Below, piece by piece: positions 47,111-59,987 of a stretch of 64,000 nucleotides of DNA. Source of the DNA: Vigna angularis (taxonomy: Eukaryota; Streptophyta; Magnoliopsida; Fabales; Fabaceae); NCBI RefSeq assembly GCF_016808095.1, contig NC_068971.1, forward strand, positions 47,614,131 to 47,678,130. The letters are read 5' to 3'. Positions within the stretch are counted from its first letter, which is position 1. The number at the start of each line of letters is the position of its first letter. The translations under genes were made by a program, and so were the position numbers. The notes below the pieces were generated by a model that did not search any database, had not been told where the DNA came from, and saw only the letters and a program-made list of their open reading frames with translations.

Positions 47111-48489
47111 AGAGTAATAAATACAACTACAAAATATACATTTTCTTTTGAAATCAGTCCCCATTTGCCGTGAGGATTTAATCTGTTTGCCTCAAAATAT
47201 TGCTATTAGTTTGGAAAACATAGGTCCTTCTGTGATTCACACCAAGGTAGCCTATAACATTACTTTGATTAATCCATTAACCTTGAGGCACTGTTTCTTA
47301 GATGCCGATCAATAAAATATCGTTCAGCAGATGCTCAAGTTGCTCGCGTGCAGATTTTGGTAATAACAACCCAATATCAAGACTCATCTGGACCATCTTT
47401 CAAATCCCGGTGATTATGCTATGGTATTTATGAAGAAAAGGGCCAAAAGAATCGTGGGAAACCTTAGTGGAAGCTTTAACAAATTGGTAGATTTGATTTT
47501 AATTGCTGGAAGAAAAAAGTTAACAAATTGCATGATAGTATGAAATCTTAGAAGTTCCCATCTTTTAATAACTGATTATTTGTGATATTTTTTTCTTCTA
47601 AAAATTAAACATAGCTAAGCAGTATATTTGGACAACCAGGTCCAATACAAATCAATGCTTCATCTTCAACTTTGATAAAACAAATCCCTAGATTCAAATT
47701 CTATAATCACATGAAAACATTTTCATGACAATAGGGAAAACACTTATTCCAGATGTTTCATACGTGCAAAACTTACGGTCTGAAAAAATCAGACCTATTC
47801 TTCATCAAATAATCAAAATATTGTATCCCATTTAACATCAATTGGCAATAGGATAATCCATGGTATGCTTGCCGTGTACCTCAAGCACAGCTTCTGTCTA
47901 AACACCAACTTGCCTACTCATTAATTCAAATAAATAATTTTGGTAGATGCTACTCCGTTTCTAGAGCAATGGAGGTATAGATGCAAAGCTATCAAGTTGA
48001 TCTTATTCAACACGTTAAGAAAATAAATCTTAATTCAATTAAAAAGAAAAGAATAAAAGAAACCCCAATTTTGATTATCAACAACAAATTGTTTTGTCAC
48101 TATCCCTCAATTAAACACTTTAAACTCTTCAATAACTTTAAATGCCCACAAATAATTTAGAACCATATATCAATGATAATGAAAGTGAAAATTATTAACC
48201 AAATAAAAATTGTATAGTCACTGACTAGGCATTTACAGCACCAGTTAATTTTGACTATTTTCATTATATTTCCTTACTTACCTACAGTTGACAAAAATAA
48301 TCGTGTTATAGAGAAATTTCTGAAATAGAATTCATGAGCACAAGAATGCGGCCACAAATAATGCACATCCTTGAAAATTCTTCAAAAACGGATCATTTGT
48401 CCATCAAAGGACCCGTCCCCCCAATTCCCTATATAATACCTTTACCCTAGTTTCACAAAATGTACTAGTCAGACCCCGGAGGTAAAATG
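47111..48489. other. Intergenic DNA, 3' flank of nicastrin
   Basis: No gene found. AT-rich without recognised repeats. The last 200-300 bases are presumably nicastrin 3' UTR. Confidence 0.5.
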
Positions 48490-51400
48490 TCAGTCCCTCT
48501 TCATTGCTTTGGAAAACAAGGTTCTAGCAGTTGCTATTGCAAGGTATGAGATGATTGTCAAAGTGATGCCCCCAAACAGAACAAGCCGGTCATAAGCAGT
48601 ATTTTGGACTGTGTAGACTCGCATACCTATTGAATTCCAGTTGCTCTCAGTCCAGACAGGATCCACAACACCCATTTTTTCAGAGGAATTAGGAGGCAAA
48701 ACATTCCACACTCCTGATTCAAATTTTAGCCGTGTTGAGTATGCTGGAACATACCTGTAAATTATTAAACATCACATCCATTTACCCATTTATTCATGTG
48801 TCAAGCCAATAAGAGGGCACATTACATGGACAGTGAAACCACTCATAAATTAACTGCACTCTACCCAATAAAGTACACCATATAAGCATACTTACATGGT
48901 GCCAATTGTGATGTAAAGTTTAAACATAGTAGAACTAGAACATGATGAAACAAGTGAATGACACCACCCATTTGGAGTGTGCAAAATGACTAGACAAATC
49001 TATACTAATACCTAGCATGGTTATTATGCCTGTGAATGTGTGTGAACATGTTACAGTACCTATGTTGAAGGTGTCAAAAGCAAGGTAGCTTCGTAAAATG
49101 AGTTACACACATTAGTGGCTTAGGCTCTCAATTTATATCATCCAGAAATAATCAATAAGGAACAAAAACAAAAGTTCTAGTTTTAGAGGAGTTTCTAAGC
49201 TAAAACATCCAAATAACTTATACTTTATTTCTTAAAACTTATTATAAGCTTTAACTTTTGAAGTAGCTAAGTCATAAAATGTTGAGCTAAACATAGCCTG
49301 AGAGGGGAGATACCTTGTTGTAGAGAGAACACAAACTCCCTTTCCATCGGTCTCTGCTTTGATGCACACTTCATCTCTATCATTGCAACCGTGTTGACAA
49401 CCTGAGCTGTTAGTCTCCCTAGGGATAGAAGTCCTATCAGCCAGAAAATTCCAAATGAACCTGGGAACATCATTGATGTATCCTGTATATGGTGTAGATG
49501 AAGGTTCATCCAAGATAACGCCAACATAATGGCTTGGACAGGTTGACATGGGAGAAATATATTTCTTCACCAGTTCACAAGAAAGACCAGGATTACAGTC
49601 CAACAAGCAACCCATAAGTTGTTCAACAAGTGAGACATTAACATTTATAGCAGACAAAGTTGAATCATGAACATCTTCATTTTTACTAGCGAGTATGTAA
49701 AGTGTACGGGCAACAAGAGAAGCAGCAGCAACAACAGCTGATGAATTCACATTTGCTGCATAATCATACAAAAATAAGAATGCATGTGACATAAGTGGCA
49801 ACCATCAAAATGTAGGACAAGTTAAGCAAGTAGAAGAAAATAATGTCAAGAGCATTGACTAGCTCACATAAATCATCTAGGTGACTATGGTAGAACTTGT
49901 TGACAAAGACAGAGTCAAAATCTTCAAGAACGACACCAGAGATTGCAGGATTCTGATCAAAAGAGGAGGGAAAATAAACAAAGAAAACGATCAATGACCA
50001 ATAGAGATTTTTTGAATTATATGCCAATATACAAAAATGAAGTTATTCAACACGAAAGCGGTCAAAATTATGCCAATATTAAATGTGAGACTTATTCATA
50101 AAAAATAAAAAAATGAATTATTTTTATACGAATATGGCACAATGGGTCAACTACATCTACCACGTAACTTATTGAAGTAGCAAGTTTTTATAACCTTTTT
50201 TATTAGAGCATGCTGTTACAATTTGTCCACTGTACCAACCCACTGTTTGAGCATGAGGTCAACACTTATCCATACTACTAAAGATGTGTTCACATGTCTA
50301 ATATTATATACATTGTTGTACTGAGTATCTGTATACCCATATAAGGACAGTTCGTGAGCTTTATATCAAATTAATTTCAAGAAAATGTGCAGGTATCTTG
50401 GTATATGAATGTTATGTATAGAAAAAGGGTGACTTGATGAAACTTAATGATCTCTAATGTAAGAAAGCATAAATAAGAATCACGAGAAGGCTCCTTAGAA
50501 CTTCTGAATCACTACATTTTTTTAATAACTTCACTCAACTGACCATGTCCTTAGCTTATTAGGAATTTGCCAACGTACTTTACAAAGTCTGAACTTTTAA
50601 AACATTCATTTTTATGAAACCACCACCAGTTACAAAGGATTAATATTCTGCAGATATTGCTGTACTTTTCATAATATCATTTATAGGGGAGGGGGCAGGA
50701 AAAAAAGTGTACTATCTATCCCGTACCTTTTCCAAAAAGGACATTAAAGATGATGGAGGTATCCCAGGATTTGAAGAACTTGCAGATGCTATCTTTATGT
50801 TTTCATATAACAGTGACTCCTGTGCACGTTTCAAGGCACCCATTGTCTGATTTGTGGCAGAAGAATCCTGCATTGACGAAGTGTTAGTCACAAGCAGATT
50901 TGGCGTATTTCTGTAATCCTGGCAGTGTATACACAGAAACTATGTAACAATGCAAAATATCCAACTAATATTGCAAAATTTTCTATAATAGCCACGAATG
51001 TGCACATAGTTGAAAGATCAATCAAGATCACTCACCCCTTCTGTATGAGCAAAAAAGTTGTTAACACCTCCACTGAGACCCTTTCCAACAGAACCAATTT
51101 CAATGACCTGTGAAATATCAGCCAGGAAAGACTGAGGTTATTAGCAGAAAAAAAAAATAATCAAGTAGCAGTATATATAAACAGTCTAGCCTACAGATTT
51201 AAATGTGGCTCGGTAAATTCCACCAATACTCCCAGCAGTCATATTTACAAGGAAGAATAGAAGTACCTTTTCAATTAATCCATGATTAAGGCCATGAACA
51301 GCATCTGAGTGCAGGTCAAGTTCTACCAAAAATCTCCTACTTCCAAGATAACCCCATGCCTCTCCAGTGAAAACTGCAAAAACAAGCTGCATTGAGTTCA

Positions 51401-53835
51401 AGAAATCATCAGCAATAAAGTTTAGACAAGTGGACATATGTCAGTACAGTACTTGGTTTTAGAGCATTAACCGATTTTAAAAAGCAACCCTGGAAGTTGA
51501 AAATAGGGAGCATAATGAATGTATGCATGATAAAACCTCTTACAATTATTCTTATATATATCCACACCTGAGATGATAGCCACCGCAAGTTTCCTGTCAC
51601 TGGTGAACTTGTGCACTTCTAAAAAATATTAAATCCAATCTCATGACAATGGGAAGGATAGTGGATAATTATCTCACATACCCCAAGGAGATAACCAGTA
51701 AGATAATGACCTAGGATAATTTCCACACATTGATCTTGTGGTGTGTTTGATGAGGGATTTTTAAATTTCAGAGATTTTGAAATGCTTGAAATTGAATTGC
51801 TTTGGTTTAAATTCCTACAATTTTTAAATGTTTCTTAAATTTCAAATTTTAAGTTTGGAAAGGATAATTCAACTTCTACAAATATAAATCAAAATTTTAA
51901 TATCAAACATAAGTGAATTTTAAATATTTAATGTAAGAGAATAATATAAAAGTGAGAGAAGAGAGAAAATAAAAAATTTCAAATTCTTATCTTTTAGGTC
52001 GAATTTCAAAAGTTTACAAGTTTAAGTGATCAAAATCCTCATAAACTTCTAAAATTTCAGTTTCTTTTAAAATACCATATACATTTTGTCAACAGAGTAT
52101 ATTGAATTATCTACAAAATTAACTATTCTATAAAATTTTCCATACGAACACTAGGTTAAGGTAAAAGAAAATCCAAAGAGACATAAGGAAAGTTAGATAA
52201 ACTGACATCTAAATGATAAGGAAGAAATTGAGGCTAGATTTACACGACCGAAAAACTGAAATAAGAAAAAAAGAGTTATAATCCCTGGAATATCTCAAAC
52301 ACACCTGTTTACTAAGGTCACCAAGACCATCCAAATGAGAGAGTGCATCAACAGCCGCTAGTAATGCAATTAAACCCTGTTCGCAGCCAATACATTAGGC
52401 TATAATTTGATTTAAGGACAAGCAAATATCATAAAGAAACACAAAAACGTGGCCAGAAAAAATGGAAAGAATTTAGTAGATGCACTTTCACTCACAGAAA
52501 TAGGGGAGTCTGCCCCAAGGGTTTTGTCCCGAAAAAATGAAGCAGAATCCATGGATGCCACTGTCATTAAAATGGGCTTAGACTGCTGTGAGGAGGAAGT
52601 GTTGATCGGAGGAAGAGATGACCAGACACTGCCTTCCATATGAAACATACACAAAATTAAAATCAAATGAAATAATAAAATATAATTTTATAAAGGATAA
52701 AATATGTTTGTAGTCTCTAAACTTGAATGTGAAATGGGAATTCGTTCCTGTTTCAAATTTTAATATAATTTGGTCTCCAAACTTTAAAAATAAATAGATA
52801 TAGTCCTTTTAACCTAATGACGTTAAATTTTTTTTAGTTAAACGGTATTTCAGACTGACATTTGAGTTGAACAGCATAAACAGTTCTAACACTAGCCCAA
52901 AACGTTGTTTGACATGTCAAAAGAATTTAATTTAGTTGAATTAGGAAGACTATATCTGTTTATTTTTAAAAGTTTGGGGACCAAACTATACCAAAGTTTG
53001 GGACATGAATGAATTCGAATTTTGCTTCAAAGTTTAAGGACTAAAATCATATTAAACCCTATTATAAAAAAAAATGAGAAGGTAAGGATGTTAAAATATT
53101 CTACAAAATAGATCTAGGACAGCACATTTCCACTGTAGGGAACCATGTGATGCTAAATCTTTTTTCTTTTTGAAGATAGTATGAATCCGTCCAATCTAAT
53201 AATGAACACCATATTCACATAGGCAATTCACTCATTCTTTATCCAGTGCAGTACATAAACAAACCCTCCTTACATCAATATAAACTCAGAGCTGGTCATA
53301 TTCTATAAATGGCAATATTCTATACAGATAAAAGGATTGTTTTTGAGACTACAAGAGAGACTTTCAGGGAAAAATATGAAAATTTAGTGTCTTGACAAGC
53401 ATGACGACCACGTATCTAGTTTAGTATCATTTATAAAGTAGAGTCAAGAAACTTCACCTGTATCCACCTAAAGGAAGACAAGTTTCTTCTTTTAAACAAG
53501 ACTCTGAATCAAGTGTCCCAGATTTCACTGTCTAATTGAAGATAACAAAAAAGGTAAATAATGAAACATTTTACTTCATAAGGCAGATAAAACAATTTTT
53601 TACAAGAATCTGAATAATACCTGCATCACCAGATCAAACTCAGCCACATTAGAAGTATAAGCCTTCTTTTTGTCCTCATTCTTTGTTACAAACTGTAGAA
53701 ACAGTAAAGAGAATCAATCTGCTTTATTTTTATATACAGAATAATAAAATTCATTAGGTCACAAGAAAATGAATGCCAATGGAATTAACAATATCACAAT
53801 TTTTTTTTGAAGATTTGTGTAGGTTACTCTCTCAC

Positions 53836-53908
<73 letters not shown>

Positions 53909-56008
53909 AGTAACATAAAAATAAAGAAACCAAGTTATTTCCTAGGTGCAGTTCACTGTATGGATTAACGTGATCAAACTCTCAAATTAACACTCTTACA
54001 AGTTTATGATCCTAGGTACAGAAAACAAGTTAAGTCATCAATCCTTTTTTTGGATAAACTTGCATGAACTCTCAAATAAAAAAGCAAGTCACCAAGTTTG
54101 AAATCAAATATAATTCTTGCCCCCACAATGATTATTTTATTTTCAAAGGCTTTGAATTTGACTCCTTTTTTAAATGTGTCCACTTTAGGATTTTTTTTTC
54201 ATTAATTTACACATGACATATTATCATACTGTAGGTCGTTTACCACTTTGCTATATATTATAGATTTGAAATGTTGAATTATTGTTGTGTTAAAAGTATT
54301 ACAGTTATGCATATATGTCATCAAGAGTATTTAATAAGCTGTAATCTTTTACGGTTTCATAAGTTGAGTCTATGGAATCTAAACAAGCTTGTGCAGACTC
54401 TAGAGTTTGACAACCTGGATATGGATCAATTAACTGACTCACTACACTCTCAAAGTACATTGAATCATCGCCAATACTTTTGCAAGTATAAGAACACGAG
54501 AGTAGCAAGCAATACCTCTTGAAGAGTCTTTGACCCACTTTCTGTGAGTAAAAACACAGGAAAATTGTAGGATTTCCACATAACACCAGAACCCTGCACA
54601 AGTTGAGCCAAAAATAAAAGCATTAAGAAATTAATCATTCTGAAAAATTGAATGTGTTGTCTCAAAACTCTAATAGCATTAGGATTAGCCAATATCCCAC
54701 AAATAGTTGGTAAAATTCCCACCAACAAGATCTTTTGAATTCATCTAATATCACTACACGCTTCAGAATATAATCCAAGACATGTTTGGTCTATTTATTT
54801 ACTTACTAAATAATAGCTCTATGATACTTGGTTATAACAATGTTCATCGTTCAAAATTAAGAACTTCATAAAAACATAATTTGATTACAACCTTTACAAA
54901 ATGATCAAATCAAAGTCGGAAAATGATTATTGGTAACAAGCAAGGATAAAAAAAGGACAACTAATTGATGATGTCATGAGCTATAAATATGCCAATAAAC
55001 CTGATGAAAAAGGGCAGTTCATATCTTACAATTGGATTCCATTCATAGCCGGTATTATGGTAAGGCGCAAATTGACCTTGTGGAAACTTTTGATCCGGAG
55101 AAAATCCTAAACATGACAAAAAATTATCACTGACAGCTCTACACAGGAGGATCACTCCAGCCTTAATTTGAAAACAAACGAAAAGCAAATCAATGATTTC
55201 TACCGTTTATCTTATTCTGCAAATCAGTACTTGGTTCCACAAGTACACCACTGACTTTACTAGCAAATCTAGAGTCATCTGATATTCTGAAAGGGAAAAT
55301 AGGTATTCAAAAACTCTGAATGTACAGAAATAACAACCAGCATCACTTAAAAATAACTAAGCAAGGATAGCATTTATTCCCGAAGTTACAAAGATTCCAC
55401 AACTATCAGTTAAACTAAAATGCAAGAAAGTTTAGCACCTCCTAAAACAGAAAGGTTGAATTATGATACCTAGTAAAGAGAGTTGGAAAGTCCTCCACTG
55501 ACACCAGTACAGCAGACGGCTCAGCTATTTTGTCAACATTTCCGAACCGTACAATAGGAGCCACAACCTTATCTCGTCCAGGATCTAACAATTCGAAAAC
55601 AATAAAGCAAGGAAAATTCATCGGCTCAGAAAACATAGTCATCCTTTATATTTTAGTCTTACTTAATCCCTAAATCACAGCTAATAATAATAATAAAGAA
55701 AAACTAACTACAGAGAACGCGAGAGCGAACTGACTAGAACAACCGATGTTTCCAGATAGATTCAACAGGCGCACGCAAGGATATCCTTCTATGGAAGCAT
55801 ACATAGTGTGCTGAAGATCGGGAACTGATTCCATGGAGCTCGATTGTCCTGCGGAAACAAAAACGCGATCAGAGAGAAATGACAGTTGAAACGATGCTTG
55901 ACCACGAAACCACGAATTGAAGAGTGAGGTCAGCAAGGTACCAGAGGAGCGGAAGGGAAGATGGAAGGTGAAGAGGAGGAGGAAGAGAGAGAGAACTATT
56001 AGCGCCAT
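48490..56008 (-). CDS. NCT: Nicastrin, gamma-secretase subunit, 669 aa
   Basis: Sixteen minus-strand exons add up in phase to 2010 nt with stop: 56008-55942, 55848-55735, 55584-55470, 55286-55204, 55106-55030, 54593-54516, 53692-53621, 53531-53458, 52628-52496, 52376-52305, 51386-51267, 51107-51036, 50867-50727, 49952-49868, 49755-49314 and 48754-48490. Nicastrin is the large glycosylated ectodomain subunit that gates substrates of the presenilin protease. Seen: N-terminal signal peptide (ALIVLSLFLLLFTF); the family signature SIEGYPCVRLLNLSGNIGCS; ILMTVASMDSASFFRD; aminopeptidase-like VFAVFTGEAWGYLGSRRFL; lumenal cysteine-rich part (CLLDCNPGLSC, CQHGCNDRDEVCI); and one C-terminal membrane segment (LVLFGGITLTIISYLAIATA) with short basic tail. 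Length is close to Arabidopsis nicastrin. Intron 8 carries a MULE-like MITE and intron 6 a TA tract. The phase-1 intron 1 is only 93 bp. Confidence 0.93.
52695..53059. mobile_element. MULE-like MITE in nicastrin intron 8
   Basis: Inverted arms: left GGATAAAATATGTTTGTAGT, then TTTGGTCTCCAAACTTTAAA; right arm on the minus strand GGGTTTAATATGATTTTAGT, then TTTGGTCCCCAAACTTTTAA. The arms pair over about 115 bp around a centre with ATGACGTTAAATT. The flanks TTTTATAAA (52686-52694) and TATTATAAA (53060-53068) match at eight of nine bases, fitting a 9-bp Mutator-type target duplication. No coding capacity. Confidence 0.75.
53839..53906. repeat. (AT)n microsatellite in nicastrin intron 6
   Basis: About 68 bp of uninterrupted AT, between nicastrin exons 6 and 7. 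Confidence 0.97.
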
Positions 56009-58203
56009 GGATGAATAAACCCTAGTGAGAATTGTGCATGAGCTGATGCATTAACGGGTGCAGAGAGTGTGGATTTTCTTCTATGCAGTCTTCGTCCTTC
56101 CTCTGATTCGAAATTAGTTGGATTCTCAAAATTCAGAGAGAACAACAGCAATTAAGCAAGTTTATGCTTCCAAACTACAACTGCTTTGTGTTAGGTGGCA
56201 GGGTACGCCGCTTCATCAAAATCCAATCCAAAATTATAAATTTATTTCGTGATTTTTATTCTAACTGGTCACACCCATTATTATAGTTTGTAATTTATAC
56301 AATAATTTAATTTGAAGAACATATTTTATATATTTTGTGAAAAAAGGAATATTTATTTTTGAGCTGTCCTCTTATTACAAATCGCCTTGTTTTAAAAACA
56401 TATAATATTGATTTTATAATAATCAATAGTAAATAAATATACAAAATAATATACATTACACAATGTTTATTACAAGCTCATTGCAAATTTAGTTACCCTT
56501 ACTAATAATATAAATCTTATTATATTCCTTAGAGGCTTGTAATATTTCTTTTATAACATTATCATTCATATTTCAATACATGAACATTTTCAAATTTTTG
56601 TACATTTTTTTAAAATCCTTTATGATATCTCAAATTCAACCATTATGCACCACATGCTGTCAAACCGATATTAGTTTATAAAATGCAGATAGTTACGCGA
56701 GTTTATTTTTATTTTTATTTTTTGTTATTTTCTTTTACATTGGATAACTTCTAAATTTTTTAATTAATTTTGATTATGCTTGAAGATCTCTTATTTGTTC
56801 TTCTTTTGAATGGTTGCACTAAATTATAAAAGTTAAAATTAGTTTATTTTAGCTAATATAATCTGATTTGAAGTTTGGCTAGTCCAAAATATCTTGGTCC
56901 ATCATGGACTAGATTGGATTGTGAACTCATTTATGTACTTTTACTATATTTTTTTACAAATAATAAAATTAATTATGAGTCTTAAAATAAATCAGCATGT
57001 TAATATAATCTAATAATGATAATAATTTGATAGGATATGTTGACATTTTCAGTTTACCCGGTCATCAAACCCATCCCTTCTGGTTTACTAGCTCAATAGG
57101 TCACAAGCAAATAAGATGATTGATCCACCAACTTTTTTTTTTAATTTCTTAAAGTTATCATTAAAATCAAAATAAAAAACTATAATTTAAATTATTACAA
57201 TTTCATTGCGTTTTATTGTTGACCTGTTCTGTCACACCCATTCTTTTTATAAGGTTGTCACACTGAAATTAATATTATATATGTTAGTAATGTCGTTTTG
57301 TCTAATTAATACTAATATTAAACTATAATCATTTTTTTGTGTGAATCATATATCTGGGGAATATTTTTGTTAGATTAAATAAATATTTTTATATATAAAA
57401 CTATATGAAATTATAGCTAAAAATAGATCATATTTACTTACACATAAGTTACTTTATTTAATTACGCATCAACATTTAGTTAAATTTGGTAAACGTATTT
57501 TTAGGATATGTATCAACCTCTTCACCCTCTTCACGTACTTTGTAAGTTTATAATAATAACAATGTAAGACCTTTTTATGATGTTTTATTCACAGATGGAT
57601 CCTTATTAAATTCTTTTCCCTTATGTATAATTCCATTATTCTCATATACATCTCATAATTTATGAAGATCTGACCCTTTGTCAAAGGGATAGAATAATAG
57701 TTATTAATGAGAGTTAATGGGATAAAGGTTTTTTCTATAGTAGAGATATCAGAGATATAAACTACAACTGTGGTATCTAAATTATATTGCCTTGTAAAAG
57801 GAATATCACATTGAATTTAAGATCATTTGTTTTTTTCAATTATTAATTACATTACTACAGTATTAACTGAGAATATGTTTTCTGAATGCATTTCGATTCT
57901 AGCCATTGCATTGCACACTTGCATTGCTTATTATTCAGTTATATTATCTTACTAAGAAATATATTCTGTATCCTCCATTGATGGAAAGACACTTAAACCT
58001 AACATCTCCTATTTAGTAAACATATATTTGGTATTGAATGGTTCATGTCAATGCTGCGAAAAAAACAGTGGCTCAATGCAAAATAAAATTGGTTATCACT
58101 ACTACAAAGTGATCTATATAAAGAAGAGAATGCTTGAACAAGATAACCACAACAAGAACGTTTCCAAATTTCATATCGTTCTAGTTATCTTTTCATCAGC
58201 AGC
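56009..58203. other. Intergenic DNA between nicastrin and the MADS gene
   Basis: Divergent promoter region. Nicastrin leader is probably within 56009-56200 (C/T-rich on the minus strand). The remainder is AT-rich with no recognised gene or element. Confidence 0.5.
58114..58123 (+). promoter_or_regulatory. TATA box of the MADS gene
   Basis: CTATATAAAG, about 80 bp upstream of the ATG at 58204, well placed for a short 5' UTR. Confidence 0.65.
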
Positions 58204-58914
58204 ATGACTAGAAAGAAGGTGAAGTTGGCATTCATAGTGAATGACTCAGCTAGGAAGGCAACATTCAAGAAGAGGAAGAAGGGTCTGATGAAGAAGGTCA
58301 GTGAACTTAGCACCCTCTGTGGAATTGATGCATGTGCTATAGTTTATAGTCCTTATGATCCTCAACCTGAAGTTTGGCCATCTCCAATGGGGGTTCAAAG
58401 GGTGCTTGCCAAGTTCAGGAGAATGCCTGAATTGGAGCAAAGCAAGAAGATGGTAAACCAAGAGAGTTTTCTGAGGCAGAGAATCCTGAAGGCCAAAGAC
58501 CAATTGAAGAAACAAAGGAAGGACAATAGGGAAAAAGAGATGACTCAGCTCATGTTTCAGTACCTCAGTGCTGGTAAAATTATGCACAATATAAGCATGG
58601 TTGATTTGAATGATCTGGCATGGTTGATTGACCAGAATCTGAAGGACATCAACAGGAGGATTGAGGTGTTGACTAAGAATGCTCAGAGTCAAACCCAAGT
58701 TGCAGCACCAGCGATTACTGATGTTGCTGCCAAGATTGAAGACAAGGGACAAGGGAGTCACAGTGGCCAGGGATTTGATATCAACATGGATCTCATGCAG
58801 AAGCAGAACTGGTTCATGAACTTGATGAATAATGGTGGTGGTGGGAATGAGACTATGCCTTTTGGAGATGTTAATCACCAAAATGGCTTCTGGCCAAACC
58901 CATTTTTCCATTGA
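58204..58914 (+). CDS. Type I (M-gamma, AGL80-like) MADS-box transcription factor, 236 aa
   Basis: Single-exon frame, ATG 58204 to TGA 58912-58914; lack of introns is typical of type I MADS genes. Residues 1-60 are the DNA-binding MADS domain: MTRKKVKLAFIVNDSARKAT, FKKRKKGLMKKVSELSTLCG, then IDACAIVYSPYDPQPEVWPS. The M-gamma features ARKATFKKRKKGL and VYSPYDPQPEVWPS point to the AGL80/AGL36/PHERES group, whose members act in female gametophyte and endosperm as heterodimers with M-alpha proteins. A coiled-coil-like, K- and E-rich stretch (about 75-125) follows, then a glycine/asparagine-rich tail. It has no K domain, as expected. Complete and undamaged. Confidence 0.93.
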   Translation: MTRKKVKLAFIVNDSARKATFKKRKKGLMKKVSELSTLCGIDACAIVYSPYDPQPEVWPSPMGVQRVLAKFRRMPELEQSKKMVNQESFLRQRILKAKDQLKKQRKDNREKEMTQLMFQYLSAGKIMHNISMVDLNDLAWLIDQNLKDINRRIEVLTKNAQSQTQVAAPAITDVAAKIEDKGQGSHSGQGFDINMDLMQKQNWFMNLMNNGGGGNETMPFGDVNHQNGFWPNPFFH

Positions 58915-59987
58915 AAGATGTCACGTGCTTGGTTTGATGTTTAGCTATCGTTGCCATTCACTTTTTGTGTCTGAGTATGAGAATAAGTGACCAAGGAATC
59001 ATGGGAAAAAAGGGTTTTTAAATAGAATAAATACCCTTCTGGTGTGGCTGTTTATTTGAAGATTTGGTATTCACTAAAATTACTATTTAGAAAAGGAAGC
59101 ATGTTTACCTTCCGAAAAAGTTGTAAATTACTTTACCCCATAAATCAATTTATAGTTTCTTATCATGTTTTTGAAAAAATGCCATTACCTTCCATAATAC
59201 TATGAACAGGTGTTACTTGTTTAGCAGAATCTAAAATTGAAATACAGAAAGAAAAAAGGTACTTTATGTTTTTTAAAGATGTAGTTATAAACAAGTGTTG
59301 ATTGTTTGAGATATCATGCCATTAATTACTGCATATAATTAGTGTACCTTGAGATGCCAACTTTATAAGAATATTTTAATTTCACAGTGGGATGTCACCT
59401 TTATTTTGAAAAAAGATCTGAGGCATCATGACTAGGATTGTCACCACACCATCATTGCTTCCACTCTTGATCATCACCACCAGCTCCATTGTAGTAAAAA
59501 TCATGTCCCAAGTCAAGTTACTTTTGGCCTCAAAATATTCTAAGAAGTATGACAAATTTGAAGAGTGAAGAGCTTTTCAGTTTTACCCCAAGTAACATGT
59601 TTTAGCATAAAGATGATTGAATTGGCTTCTGCAGTGTCATTGAATGTTGTTATTTTTCTCATCACTGCATCTTTTTGTACATTTGATTATTATTTTTTTC
59701 AAGTGCTTGTTGGTTTGATGGAACTTGCTTCAGAATCAATCGGCAAAAAATTCAATACATCATATGAAACACAAGACACAAAGATGTTTCTCTGTAGTTG
59801 CCAGAACAATGATTGTTGTATTGTAACTAACTACATGGAATCAATTTTCCAAAGAAAGAATGAAAGAATCAATAGAATGTTTGTCCGTGTGTGTATCTTT
59901 TTACAACAAAGAATTGTATGTTTCAATAACATGACCTATGGTAAAAATTAAAAAAAACGACCGAATCTAATTCCCATTCTTCGTTAA
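58915..59987. other. Convergent 3' flanks of the MADS gene and the U-box gene
   Basis: No gene supported. A 128-residue plus-strand frame at 59565-59951 starts with a non-ATG codon upstream of any ATG, resembles nothing known and overlaps the 3' UTR of the U-box gene. Confidence 0.5.

Noticed and set aside
58246..58911. 221-aa minus-strand frame over the MADS gene
   Set aside because: Antisense shadow of the MADS-box frame.
59565..59951. 128-aa plus-strand frame between the MADS and U-box genes
   Set aside because: Non-ATG upstream start, low-complexity AT-rich composition, overlaps convergent 3' UTRs.
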